NCBI RefSeq assembly: GCF_010671565.1
Contig: NZ_JAABOQ010000007.1
Span: 62,001-126,000 of the forward strand
DNA length: 64,000 nt
Source: Spongiivirga citrea
Lineage (GTDB): Bacteria > Bacteroidota > Bacteroidia > Flavobacteriales > Flavobacteriaceae
Direction of reading: 5' to 3'
Part shown: in pieces, positions 42,238-51,447 of the stretch
Layout: the number at the start of each line of letters is the position of its first letter
Numbering within the stretch: position 1 is the stretch's first letter
Notes under the pieces: generated by a model
Told to the model about the DNA's origin: nothing
The model's input: only the letters and a program-made list of their open reading frames with translations
Database searches by the model: none
Made by a program: the position numbers and the translations under genes

Positions 42238-43797
42238 TTAATTTGTAAGTTCGATTACTACAGGGCTAATTTTCTTAAGACGGTAGCTACTGTTACCAGC
42301 AATACTCGCTTTAATATTCATAACCTGTACTGACGAACCTCTTTTTGCTCTTTTTAGGGCACTTTTTGCTTTGGCATTCAAACGAGAACCTCTTACAGTT
42401 ACCGTTGGTTGACCTGAAACCTTAAAATCAAATTGAGATACTCTAAGATTCAAATCGAAATCGAAATCGAAAAGCTTAGCACCTACAGTTGCTATTTCTA
42501 AATTTTTACGAGACATTTTTAATGAACCATCTTCACCACGTAAAGTACCTGTTGGTCTTGGAATGTCTTTAATTCTAAATTTAGATGATGTACTAATAGG
42601 AGCACCGTCAGGCAATGTACCACGTGCCGTAATAGTAACCTCACGACCCGTACCAGGATTCATCGCATAACGACTTCCGCTAACTGGCTTTAAACCAGGA
42701 GCAGATGCTCGTACGCGGTTGTTAGGAATACCAGGAATCGAGATTGTCATCGGGTTTGTTACACCACGATATACTACATTCATTTTATCCGCAGAAATTA
42801 CCGCTGCATTTGGTTTTGAAATCGTAGCAAATGTATTGCTTACTGGCACTTCTAATGAGTCACCATCTTGAACGAAGATTAACTTTCCTTCAATTTTATG
42901 ATCTCCAGGGTTACCAGCGCCAACTTTCAATTTTACTTTACCACCGTCTAATTCGTAATCAGTCTCTTTCAACTTACGACCATCAAGTGTTAATTCTACC
43001 TTACTTGGCTTTGTTGAAGCATCAGTACGACCTAAAACAATCTCACCGTTAAATGTTTCACCTTGGTAGTATGCTGATTTTGGTGTTTGAAGTAAGGTAC
43101 TGTAGTTTTTCATACTTACCTGCTCATTCAACTCACCTGATAACAAAGCAGAAATAATTTCAGCTTCAGTATTCTTAGCATCAGACTCAAGTTTTGTAAC
43201 GTTGGTAATAGATGCAACTAATGGAAAACCTTTAAAGTTATAATCCATATAACTCACCATTTTCCCATCGCGATTCTCTACCTCAGCAGTACTGAAACGC
43301 TTTTTAACGTCATCAGCAATTTTCTTCATACTTTCCGAATCACCAAGTACTGACAATACGCTATTACGGTAATCGTCCATTTGCTTTACAAACTCCTTAC
43401 CTCTTTCGGCAAGACCTTCGCCTGCAAACAATTCGTTATCTACATAATCAGCATTATCCATCGTCTGATAATCAGTAGCATCTTCGACACTACCTTGCAT
43501 ATCAGCCTTTAATTTGGTCATGAATTCACTGAAACTTTTTGTCGCGTTGCTTAGCTTTTCCGCTTTTTCTTTTGGCTCTTTAAACTTTTCTGGAGCTTCG
43601 CCAGCTTTAGTGTTTAAATCTGCCAATAATGCTTGACTTCGTTCTGAAGTTGCCGCTGTGTTCTCTTCCATAGAAGTATTCATACGACCAAAAGCCGATA
43701 AAACTTCTTTAGACATATTTAGTGCTAACATTGAGATAAACACCAGATACATCAGGTTGATCATTTTCTGTCTAGGGGTTTGCTTTCCTCCTGCCAT
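42238..43797 (-). CDS. gldM: Gliding motility/type IX secretion motor protein GldM
   Basis: GldM pairs with GldL to form the proton-driven motor of type IX secretion and gliding. The 519-residue protein has one N-terminal membrane helix in QKMINLMYLVFISMLALNMSKEVLSAF, a helical periplasmic region, and three Ig-like beta domains (from about residue 220). The C-terminal domain contains NLRVSQFDFKVSGQPTVTVRGSRL. It lies between gldL (31-bp gap) and gldN. Confidence 0.96.
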   Translation of the reverse strand: MAGGKQTPRQKMINLMYLVFISMLALNMSKEVLSAFGRMNTSMEENTAATSERSQALLADLNTKAGEAPEKFKEPKEKAEKLSNATKSFSEFMTKLKADMQGSVEDATDYQTMDNADYVDNELFAGEGLAERGKEFVKQMDDYRNSVLSVLGDSESMKKIADDVKKRFSTAEVENRDGKMVSYMDYNFKGFPLVASITNVTKLESDAKNTEAEIISALLSGELNEQVSMKNYSTLLQTPKSAYYQGETFNGEIVLGRTDASTKPSKVELTLDGRKLKETDYELDGGKVKLKVGAGNPGDHKIEGKLIFVQDGDSLEVPVSNTFATISKPNAAVISADKMNVVYRGVTNPMTISIPGIPNNRVRASAPGLKPVSGSRYAMNPGTGREVTITARGTLPDGAPISTSSKFRIKDIPRPTGTLRGEDGSLKMSRKNLEIATVGAKLFDFDFDLNLRVSQFDFKVSGQPTVTVRGSRLNAKAKSALKRAKRGSSVQVMNIKASIAGNSSYRLKKISPVVIELTN

Positions 43798-43828
43798 GTT
43801 GAACTAATTTAGTTAGTTAAAAATTAAA

Positions 43829-44494
43829 TTAGTTTTTATTCATTGCAGAAAGCATACCACCATATACACCATTCAATGATGATAGATTAGACGCCAAAGA
43901 TTCCATCTGATCTTTCAGTTTACCAGCGTTTGCTGCTACTTCTTCGTTAACAGTTGCTTGTTTTTCAGCGCTTTCTAATTGTACTTTATAAAGACTGTTT
44001 AAAGACTCCATTTGTGCAGCAGCTAATGAAAGCTCTTCACCGTACTTTTTAGTTGATTGAATTGCATCTACTGTTGGAGAAATTCCTTTAGCAGCACCTT
44101 CGAAGTTTTTGATGCTTTCACCAAGACTACTCATTAAAGTAGCATCGACTTTAGCTTCTTTAAGCATTTCGTCTAATTTTTTAGAAAGTAGTCCTTCAGC
44201 CTCAGCAGCTTCTGCAGCTTGAGATTTCTTCTTACTTCCTGGCTGACCTCCTGATAATTCAGGATATACTAATGACCAATCAAGATCATCTTCTACTGGC
44301 TCGAATGCCGAAATTGCAAAAATAAGTGCTTCAGTGATAAGACCTAACGCAAGTAAGAATCCACCACTTAATTTGATAAAACCAAGATCAATCTCCCAGT
44401 GAAGGATTTTGAAAAGTGCTCCAAGGATTACAATTGACGCTCCTAGGCCATAAGCCATGTTGAACACTTTTTTGGTTGCTTTAGATTGTGCCAT
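43829..44494 (-). CDS. gldL: Gliding motility/type IX secretion motor protein GldL
   Basis: GldL is the proton-conducting partner of GldM. The 221-residue protein has two membrane helices (about 15-33 and 40-60) with the conserved Lys29, His32 and Glu55 (segments LFKILHWE and LGLITEALIFAISAFEPVEDDLDW). The cytosolic C-terminal region is helical. Glu55 corresponds to the essential intramembrane glutamate of the family. The gene lies between gldK (47-bp gap) and gldM. Confidence 0.95.
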   Translation of the reverse strand: MAQSKATKKVFNMAYGLGASIVILGALFKILHWEIDLGFIKLSGGFLLALGLITEALIFAISAFEPVEDDLDWSLVYPELSGGQPGSKKKSQAAEAAEAEGLLSKKLDEMLKEAKVDATLMSSLGESIKNFEGAAKGISPTVDAIQSTKKYGEELSLAAAQMESLNSLYKVQLESAEKQATVNEEVAANAGKLKDQMESLASNLSSLNGVYGGMLSAMNKN

Positions 44495-44541
44495 AATTAA
44501 AAGTTTTAGTTTAAGTTTAAGTTAAATATTTAGGGTTTGTT

Positions 44542-45897
44542 TTAGTTTTGAGTAATGTTAGTTCCCATGTAATCCTGAACCGTACGGAAGCCAATATAAC
44601 TTCTTGCAGAATCAGCATATTCATAATCACGAGTACTAACTTGAAGGAAGTAAGCAACATCTTTCCATGAACCTCCTCTTACGGTTTTACGCTGGTTGCT
44701 ATTATCAACCACATTCGGATTCATTGTAGAGCCGAATTCGTACGAACCTAAGCTGTATGCCGTATCTGTCCACTCAGACACATTACCAGCCATATTGTAT
44801 AAACCATAGTCATTAGGATCGTATGATTTAGCTTCTACTGTATATAAAGCCTGATCAGCGGCATAATCACCGCGCATTGGCTTAAAGTTTGCCATGAAAC
44901 AACCTCTATCGTTTAAGATATAAGGTCCACCCCAAGGATAAGTAGCTCCTTCAATACCACCGCGGGCAGCATATTCCCACTCCGCTTCACTAGGTAGTCT
45001 CCAAACACCAACTTGTTGTTTGTTTCTATCCTTCTGATATGAGTTTTTCTCCATTTGTCTCCAAGCACAAAATGCTTTTGCTTGGTACCAATTTACACCA
45101 ACAACAGGATATTCGCTATATGCATCATGCCATAGGTAATCATTGTGCATTGGCTCATTATATGAGTATGCAAAATCTTTGATCCATACTGTAGTGTCAG
45201 GATAAATCTCTGTAATTTCATTTTTAAGGAAATCCTTACGACTGCCTTTTTTATCACGAGCCGCTGCTTCAATATCCATCCAAGTATACTTGAACTTTAA
45301 TTTAGTAACATCAATAGTACGAAGCCCATTATAAGTCTCTTCAGGAGATAAGTACATAGAATCCATAACCTCAGCGTAGTACTCATCAGGATACTCTTGT
45401 GGCTCCCATATTAAATCTACATCTTTGTTTAACTTGTATCCTTCATAACCTGTTTCGCCCAAACCGGCATAGTTATCCAGCATGTATTTTTCGTAAACAG
45501 ATATATCGGTAGTATCTGCACTTTTAAATGCAAATTCTCCGATTCCTTCATTATCTGGTGTCTCACCAAGTTCATCAGCCAAGATTGCTAGCTTCGTACG
45601 CACTACAGAATCTCTAACCCAATGAACGAACTGACGATATTCACTATTAGTGATTTCAGTTTCATCCATATAGAAAGCGCGCACTGTAACAGTACGTGTA
45701 GGTGCATTATTCATTTTTGCACGGTCGTCATCTTGCTTACCCATGATGTATGAACCACCTGGAACTAGAACCATCCCGTATGGTTTTTCTGGATGCCATT
45801 TTTTACCGGTGACTCCTGTGAGCTCTCCTCGGTTTTTTGAACCACAACTACCTAAGATTAGGGAACAAACGGCAATTAGCGCAGTTAATTTCTTCAT
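44542..45897 (-). CDS. gldK: Gliding motility/type IX secretion lipoprotein GldK
   Basis: GldK is the outer-membrane-associated lipoprotein of the GldKN ring. The 451-residue protein has a lipoprotein signal (LIAVCSLILGSC, Cys18) and a formylglycine-generating-enzyme-like (FGE-sulfatase) domain: GMVLVPGGSYIMGKQDDD, VRAFYMDETEITNSEYRQF, PVVGVNWYQAKAFCAWRQ, RLPSEAEWEYAARGG, and VRGGSWKDVAYFLQVSTR near the end. The catalytic cysteines of true FGE are not evident, as expected for GldK. It opens the gldKLMN operon and has a candidate promoter at 45942-45972. Confidence 0.95.
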   Translation of the reverse strand: MKKLTALIAVCSLILGSCGSKNRGELTGVTGKKWHPEKPYGMVLVPGGSYIMGKQDDDRAKMNNAPTRTVTVRAFYMDETEITNSEYRQFVHWVRDSVVRTKLAILADELGETPDNEGIGEFAFKSADTTDISVYEKYMLDNYAGLGETGYEGYKLNKDVDLIWEPQEYPDEYYAEVMDSMYLSPEETYNGLRTIDVTKLKFKYTWMDIEAAARDKKGSRKDFLKNEITEIYPDTTVWIKDFAYSYNEPMHNDYLWHDAYSEYPVVGVNWYQAKAFCAWRQMEKNSYQKDRNKQQVGVWRLPSEAEWEYAARGGIEGATYPWGGPYILNDRGCFMANFKPMRGDYAADQALYTVEAKSYDPNDYGLYNMAGNVSEWTDTAYSLGSYEFGSTMNPNVVDNSNQRKTVRGGSWKDVAYFLQVSTRDYEYADSARSYIGFRTVQDYMGTNITQN

Positions 45898-45941
45898 AGA
45901 AACTATAGGTTAAAGTTTAAATTTTACTAAGATTGAGGCTG

Positions 45942-45972
45942 TAAACCTATCTATTTATTGATTAAAAAACAA
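45942..45972 (-). promoter_or_regulatory. Candidate promoter of the gldKLMN operon
   Basis: On the minus strand TTG (45970-45972), 20 bp, then TAGGTTTA (45942-45949) fits TTG-N19/20-TAnnTTTG with one mismatch. The predicted start lies about 40 nt upstream of gldK. Confidence 0.4.
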
Positions 45973-46072
45973 TTATTTCACTTTTTTATTACCCTAAATC
46001 GTTGACCTGCTGAAATTTTAGTCAAAGTCAACAATACAAGGATATAAACACCTTTACCTCAAAAAACCCTAC

Positions 46073-47227
46073 TTAGGCAATACTTTTCTTAAAAGCCTTC
46101 CACCAACGTTCAGGGCGTTTTTGATTGCACGCATCCAAATAATCGGAATAGGTGCATGGTAATAACGTATGTCTTTTTAATTTATTATTAAGATTTATCA
46201 TAAAAGGAATTTCTATCCACCATCTTCCGCTTTTATTGCTTTTATAAAAGTGTAATTCTTCATCATCTACCGGCACTATATATTTTTGATAAGCACCCTT
46301 TTCGTCAATAGCCACCTCCTCTATCCTGTAGTTAACACCTTCAATAAAATACCATATCATTTGTGCGATCAAAGCAGCAGAATAGTTTTTACCGTGGCAC
46401 TCAAAAATTCCGAATAACTGTACCTTTTCGCTAATACCTGCATAACGTGTTATGGCACAGATTTCCCTACTATCAAATCCGTTGGGCACATCTCCCCCTG
46501 CATCATGACCTGGACTTTTTACCGCGCCCATATCAACACTTACCATATTAGCGTCTCGCAGAATTGGCTCGACCACCGTAATGTCCTTTATAACTTCTCC
46601 TAAACGAAATGCATCAAAGAACAACTTGTCCATCAAGTCAACCTCTTCTTGAGCGTTATAATATGTCTGGTATCCTAGATTACTAAAGTTGAAAAGGTTA
46701 TTAGGCTTTTCAACAATAATCTTGCTCATATATGATTGTGATGAAATAAGTTCATCAGCATTCCCAAAATCGAAACGACTATCTACCGATACAAGATTCA
46801 CCATATTACCTACCTCATCAAAAGCACGGTAAGCCGGATAGACAACATCTTGACTCCCACCAATTAAAATAGGAATGATATCTTCTTTCAATAAAAACTC
46901 GCACATACTTTGTACAGCAAAATATGTGTCTTGTACTGTTGCCCCCTGATTTATGTTGCCAAGGTCGACAATAGTATGCCCCCAATTACCAGGAAAAAGT
47001 TTGTATAACTGCTGACGTATTTTAGAAACAGGTAACGGATTAATATGCTGGATAACAGCGTTACGAGTTTCATTAATTCCGACGATAGCAATTTTGGCTC
47101 CTTCAAGATCTGGAAGCCCTGCTTGTTGTGAATGAATTTTAATCGTGCAACCTAAAGATTGTTTTGGCAATAATTGATTGTGCGCCAAAACCGCATCTTG
47201 CACTGGTAATAAAAACTCAAAATCCAT
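46073..47227 (-). CDS. Arginase/formimidoylglutamase-fold protein with degraded metal site
   Basis: The 384-residue protein has the arginase fold order: IGGSQDVVY (122-130), VDSRFDFG (148-155) and VSVDMGAVKSPGHD (229-242). In true enzymes these are GGxH, DAHxD and SxDxDxxD, which hold two Mn ions. Here the histidines and one aspartate are replaced, so catalysis is unlikely. Genes of this type are commonly found just upstream of gldK in flavobacteria and are often called formimidoylglutamase (hutG). A non-enzymatic role in the secretion system is possible. It lies between topA and gldK. Confidence 0.75.
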   Translation of the reverse strand: MDFEFLLPVQDAVLAHNQLLPKQSLGCTIKIHSQQAGLPDLEGAKIAIVGINETRNAVIQHINPLPVSKIRQQLYKLFPGNWGHTIVDLGNINQGATVQDTYFAVQSMCEFLLKEDIIPILIGGSQDVVYPAYRAFDEVGNMVNLVSVDSRFDFGNADELISSQSYMSKIIVEKPNNLFNFSNLGYQTYYNAQEEVDLMDKLFFDAFRLGEVIKDITVVEPILRDANMVSVDMGAVKSPGHDAGGDVPNGFDSREICAITRYAGISEKVQLFGIFECHGKNYSAALIAQMIWYFIEGVNYRIEEVAIDEKGAYQKYIVPVDDEELHFYKSNKSGRWWIEIPFMINLNNKLKRHTLLPCTYSDYLDACNQKRPERWWKAFKKSIA

Positions 47228-47263
47228 ATTTGGTTGGTTGGATATTTTTTTGACTAAACGATT

Positions 47264-49762
47264 TTATTTTTTTGCAGCTGTTTTCTTTTTCGCAGTCTTT
47301 TTCTTTGCTGGTTTCTTTTTGGGTGCATTCTTTTCGATTAATGCTTTAACCTCATCTAGCGAAAGTTTCGCAGCATCGACCGTCTTAGGTAATTCAATCT
47401 TGGTTTTACCTTTTATTATATTACTTCTCCCCCAGCGAGCTTTTTCAACACGAATACCTTCGTCTTCCCAATTATGAATAACCTTATCTATTTCCTTTTG
47501 CTTCTTATCTTCAATTAGTTGGACGATATCTTGATCCGAAAGATTATCAAAGTCATACTTTTTGTTGACATTGATGAACATTCCATTCCACTTTATAAAA
47601 GGACCGAAACGACCTGTGCCTTTTTGAACATCGAGCCCTTCATAATTATATATAGGTGCATCTGCCTTTTTCTTGGCTTCTACCAATTCAACGGCTCGAG
47701 CCATAGAAATTTCGAAAGGATCATCATCTTTAGCTAAGGATACAAACTGTTTTCCAAAACGCACATAAGGGCCAAAACGTCCTATAGCTACCTCAAGCTG
47801 TTCCCCATCATACTCACCAAGCTTTCTTGGCAATTTGAAAAGTTCTAAAGCCTCTTCTAAAGTAATATTGGTTAATTGTTGATCAGGAGTTAAGCTAGCA
47901 AACTGCTTTTCTTCATCCTCTGGACTTCCTATTTGAGCGATAGGACCAAATTTTCCTAATCGTACTAAAACAGTTTTTCCTGTTTTCGGATCTTTTCCTA
48001 AAATTCGCTCACCTGATTCGCGTTCTGCATTCTCCTGTACATTTTCCACTTGCGGATGAAAATCTTTATAAAAGTCTTTCATCATCTTGGTCCACTCTTC
48101 TTCGCCTTCCGCAATATTATCAAAATCCTCTTCAACCTTAGCAGTAAAATTATAATCGAGAATGTTCTTGAAATTATTAACCAAGAAATCATTCACAATC
48201 ATACCTATATCTGTAGGAACAAGTTTTCCTTTATCAGAACCAACCGTTTCGGTTAGTTTATTTTCTTTTACTGATTGGCCTTCCAAGACTAGCTGAACGT
48301 AATCGCGTTCTTTACCATCAACCGTTCCTTTTTCTATATACTTACGATTTACAATCGTTGTGATTGTCGGCGCATAGGTAGAAGGACGACCAATACCAAG
48401 TTCTTCTAATTTCTTAACCAAAGCTGCTTCCGTGAATCGATATGGTGGTCTGGTGTAGCGTTCGGTTGCCGTAATATATTTATTTCCCAAAGATTCATTT
48501 ACCTTTAGTGGCGGCAGCATTCCTTCTTGCTCTTCATCTTCGTTATCCGTTCCTTCCAAATACACCTTTAAAAATCCGTCAAAAGTTAAGATCTCACCAT
48601 TAGCACTAAATTGTTCTTGATGAGTATTTGCTTCGATCTTGACATTAGTCCTTTCTAATTGCGCATCGCTCATCTGTGATGCAATTGCACGCTTCCAGAT
48701 AAGCTCATATAAACGCGCTTGATCGCGCTCCATATTTACAGTATGTCTCGAAAAATCTGTCGGCCTGATTGCTTCGTGCGCTTCTTGACTTCCCTTCGCT
48801 TTACTTCTATAATCCCGTGGTTTGCTATAAGAATCGCCGTAAGCTGAAGTAATTTCCTTTTCCGCTCCAGCCTTCGCATCGTTAGAAAGGTTGGTACTAT
48901 CTGTTCTCATATAAGTAATAAGACCTGCTTCATACAAGCGCTGTGCATTTTGCATGGTACGACTCACAGAAAAGTATAATTTTCTAGATGCTTCCTGTTG
49001 TAAGGTTGATGTGGTAAATGGTGGAGCCGGTGTTTTTTTAGCTGGTTTTTTTACTAGGTCAGCAACCTTAAAATTGGCTCCTATATTTTTTTGAAGAAAC
49101 GCATTTGCTTCTTCTTTCGTACTAAAATTTTTAGGTAATTTGGCTTTTATAAGCTTACCATCTTCATTGGTGAATTCTGCATCAATACGATACGATGCTA
49201 CGGGTTTAAAATCTTGTATCTCACGTTCGCGCTCTACAATTAATCGTACTGAAACAGACTGCACACGTCCTGCCGAAAGTCCGCCTTTTACTTTTCGCCA
49301 TAATACTGGAGAAAGTTCATACCCAACCAAACGATCCAGTACACGTCTTGCCTGCTGTGCGTTTACCAAATTGTAATCGATCTTTCTCGGGTTTTCAATA
49401 GCTTTTAGAATTGCACTCTTGGTAATTTCACGAAAAACGATACGCTTTGTTTTTTCATCATCGAGCTTTAATGTCTCAGCCAAATGCCATGCAATTGCTT
49501 CTCCTTCTCGATCTTCATCACTCGCTAACCAAACCATTTCGGCTTTCTTAGCTAAGTCTTTTAGCTTTCTAACGACCGCTTTTTTATCAGCAGATACCTC
49601 ATACTTCGGTTTAAAACTTCCTTCGACATCGACACCTAGTTCCTTTGATGGAAGATCGGCAATATGACCAAAGCTAGATTCGACTTGAAAGTCTTTTCCT
49701 AGATATTTTTCAATGGTTTTTGCCTTTGCAGGTGACTCAACAATAACAAGATTTTTTGGCAT
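47264..49762 (-). CDS. topA: DNA topoisomerase I
   Basis: The 832-residue type IA enzyme relaxes negatively supercoiled DNA. The toprim domain has NLVIVESPAKAKTIEKYLG and the metal-binding SDEDREGEA (81-89). The active-site Tyr284 lies in GLITYMRTDSTN. The C-terminal part holds topo-C-type repeats (RFGPYVRFGKQF, RFGPFIKWNGMF) without the Cys4 zinc fingers of enterobacterial TopA. It ends in a lysine-rich tail (KKKPAKKKTAKKKTAAKK) that should bind DNA non-specifically. Confidence 0.97.
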   Translation of the reverse strand: MPKNLVIVESPAKAKTIEKYLGKDFQVESSFGHIADLPSKELGVDVEGSFKPKYEVSADKKAVVRKLKDLAKKAEMVWLASDEDREGEAIAWHLAETLKLDDEKTKRIVFREITKSAILKAIENPRKIDYNLVNAQQARRVLDRLVGYELSPVLWRKVKGGLSAGRVQSVSVRLIVEREREIQDFKPVASYRIDAEFTNEDGKLIKAKLPKNFSTKEEANAFLQKNIGANFKVADLVKKPAKKTPAPPFTTSTLQQEASRKLYFSVSRTMQNAQRLYEAGLITYMRTDSTNLSNDAKAGAEKEITSAYGDSYSKPRDYRSKAKGSQEAHEAIRPTDFSRHTVNMERDQARLYELIWKRAIASQMSDAQLERTNVKIEANTHQEQFSANGEILTFDGFLKVYLEGTDNEDEEQEGMLPPLKVNESLGNKYITATERYTRPPYRFTEAALVKKLEELGIGRPSTYAPTITTIVNRKYIEKGTVDGKERDYVQLVLEGQSVKENKLTETVGSDKGKLVPTDIGMIVNDFLVNNFKNILDYNFTAKVEEDFDNIAEGEEEWTKMMKDFYKDFHPQVENVQENAERESGERILGKDPKTGKTVLVRLGKFGPIAQIGSPEDEEKQFASLTPDQQLTNITLEEALELFKLPRKLGEYDGEQLEVAIGRFGPYVRFGKQFVSLAKDDDPFEISMARAVELVEAKKKADAPIYNYEGLDVQKGTGRFGPFIKWNGMFINVNKKYDFDNLSDQDIVQLIEDKKQKEIDKVIHNWEDEGIRVEKARWGRSNIIKGKTKIELPKTVDAAKLSLDEVKALIEKNAPKKKPAKKKTAKKKTAAKK

Positions 49763-49881
49763 AGCAGATATTTCTAATAAGTCTTTTTAAAGTTAAAAAA
49801 ACTCTCTTTTTAACGCTTTAGAAGGAGCAAAAGTATGTGAAAAATTTTATTTCGTCCTCTTTGAAGACATTATAAAAAAGA

Positions 49882-49905
49882 AAAGACCACTTAAAAGTGG
49901 TCTTT
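49882..49905 (-). terminator. Terminator after the LVIVD lipoprotein gene
   Basis: AAAGACCACTT (49882-49892) and AAGTGGTCTTT (49895-49905) pair perfectly, flanked on the left by GAAAAG and A-rich sequence, which reads as a T-rich tail on the minus strand. It separates the lipoprotein gene from topA. Confidence 0.8.
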
Positions 49906-49926
49906 ATTATCAGTTTATATGAAACC

Positions 49927-51180
49927 TTAATTCAAGCTAAACTCGCTCAATAAAGAAATACTGTTTTGCTCATATGTATATTGATACAAAACCCCATCGC
50001 CAATCATCAATAAATGATTTTGAAGGGGCACCACATCGAATGTATTAATGTCATTAAAGTGATTTAATAGTTTTAGATTATCAACGTCTGTTTTGTCATA
50101 TACTTTCAAGCCCGAGTCGCCATCACATATAAATATTTTTTCATCCTTTATTCCCAAACCATAAGGTTCGTCCATAGGATATTCCTTTTGTAAGATTGGA
50201 TTTTCAATATCAGAAATATCAACGATAAAAAGTCCGCTCTCAAGAGCACCACAATTGTTACCACCCCTTAATGTCACAAAAGCATGATCGCCGTCAACCA
50301 CGACAGGATCGCAAGCAGTTCCATGTTCAAATTCAGAAATAAGAGTGGGTGTTTCAGGAATTTTTATGTCATATATATACATACCTCTCCTGCTCCCTAA
50401 AAACAATTGGTCTCCACGATTAAAAATAGTCTCTATATCAAAGCCTGCATACACATCATCCAAATCAGTTGGATTATTTAGATCTTGAATACCAAATACG
50501 TTTATACTGTGACTGTCAACAGCATACAAATAATCTCCTACAATCTTGAATCTAGCCAGCGAACCACCGTCGCCCGTACCCCCACTTTCTGGGACGGCGT
50601 TAAAATCGTTTAAAGCCACATCTATAAATATATCTGTCGGAGTCTCTTCTATCAGGCGACGTTCGGTTTTAATATCCCAACCAACAATAATTTGGTCTGT
50701 ATTATAATAATAATGGTCAATACCTTCAACAATATCCGCTTCAAAAGGCCAAATAATTTGTCCCGGAAATACGTTTTCTAGGCGATTTGTTTGTTTAATC
50801 GCCTTTATATTTGAAATATCAAAAACCACTAAGTCCGTAACGCTATCTGCAAATAATACATCGTCTTTGATCGAGATATCAACATTGCCTGGAATTTTTA
50901 AAAAGGAAATTTTTTGAGGTGAGACAGGGTTCGAATTATCAATGACATGAATTCCCCGGCTATTATCATTTACGAAAATAAAATTGTTATAAGCATAAAT
51001 CTTCCCCGATTCGTCAATAGCTTGAGGAGGGTCAATAGATACACTTTCACGAAATTCAGCACGTGTCATTGTAATCGCAGTGGCTACTTCATAATCTGCA
51101 TAACGTCCGTCATCATCATTATCATCGCATCCTACAAAAGATACAACTAAAGACAACAATATAAGTTTGATTGATTTCAT
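49927..51180 (-). CDS. LVIVD-repeat beta-propeller lipoprotein
   Basis: The 417-residue protein has a lipoprotein signal (LILLSLVVSFVGC) directly followed by an acidic stretch (DDNDDDGRY), a known outer-membrane/surface-lipoprotein feature of Bacteroidota. Repeats of the LVIVD type follow, such as GIHVIDNSNPVSPQKISFLKIPG, DLVVFDISNIKAIKQTNRL and GLFIVDISDIENPILQKEYPM, predicting a beta-propeller. It is a candidate surface-exposed binding protein; its ligand is unknown. No SusC/SusD partner is nearby. Confidence 0.87.
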   Translation of the reverse strand: MKSIKLILLSLVVSFVGCDDNDDDGRYADYEVATAITMTRAEFRESVSIDPPQAIDESGKIYAYNNFIFVNDNSRGIHVIDNSNPVSPQKISFLKIPGNVDISIKDDVLFADSVTDLVVFDISNIKAIKQTNRLENVFPGQIIWPFEADIVEGIDHYYYNTDQIIVGWDIKTERRLIEETPTDIFIDVALNDFNAVPESGGTGDGGSLARFKIVGDYLYAVDSHSINVFGIQDLNNPTDLDDVYAGFDIETIFNRGDQLFLGSRRGMYIYDIKIPETPTLISEFEHGTACDPVVVDGDHAFVTLRGGNNCGALESGLFIVDISDIENPILQKEYPMDEPYGLGIKDEKIFICDGDSGLKVYDKTDVDNLKLLNHFNDINTFDVVPLQNHLLMIGDGVLYQYTYEQNSISLLSEFSLN

Positions 51181-51380
51181 TTTGTTTAAGTTATTGAGTT
51201 CCTATCATTTGATACAAAAAAAGAGATTAGGTTGCGTCTTTATGTTTTTGAATCATCATAAACCCCTAAAAATAATAGAAACTTTGTCTGTATTTGTGCG
51301 ACATCTATTCTATTTCACCAATAAAACGTAATCCAAAGACTGTTAAACAAAAAGAATTAGGCAATTTTAAACCTGCCAAC

Positions 51381-51412
51381 TTGTCATATTTCTAAATTCA
51401 ATCGTATCTTTG
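51381..51412 (+). promoter_or_regulatory. Promoter of the miaB-secG cluster
   Basis: TTG (51381-51383), 21 bp, then TATCTTTG (51405-51412) is a good match to the Bacteroidota promoter. The predicted start point lies about 30 nt before the miaB ATG. Confidence 0.6.
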
Positions 51413-51447
51413 CATGCTATTTGAGTGATTTGCATTAGCATATAATT

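Noticed and set aside
46073-47227. Functional hutG assignment
   Set aside because: The metal-binding histidines and aspartates are replaced and no other histidine-degradation gene is nearby.
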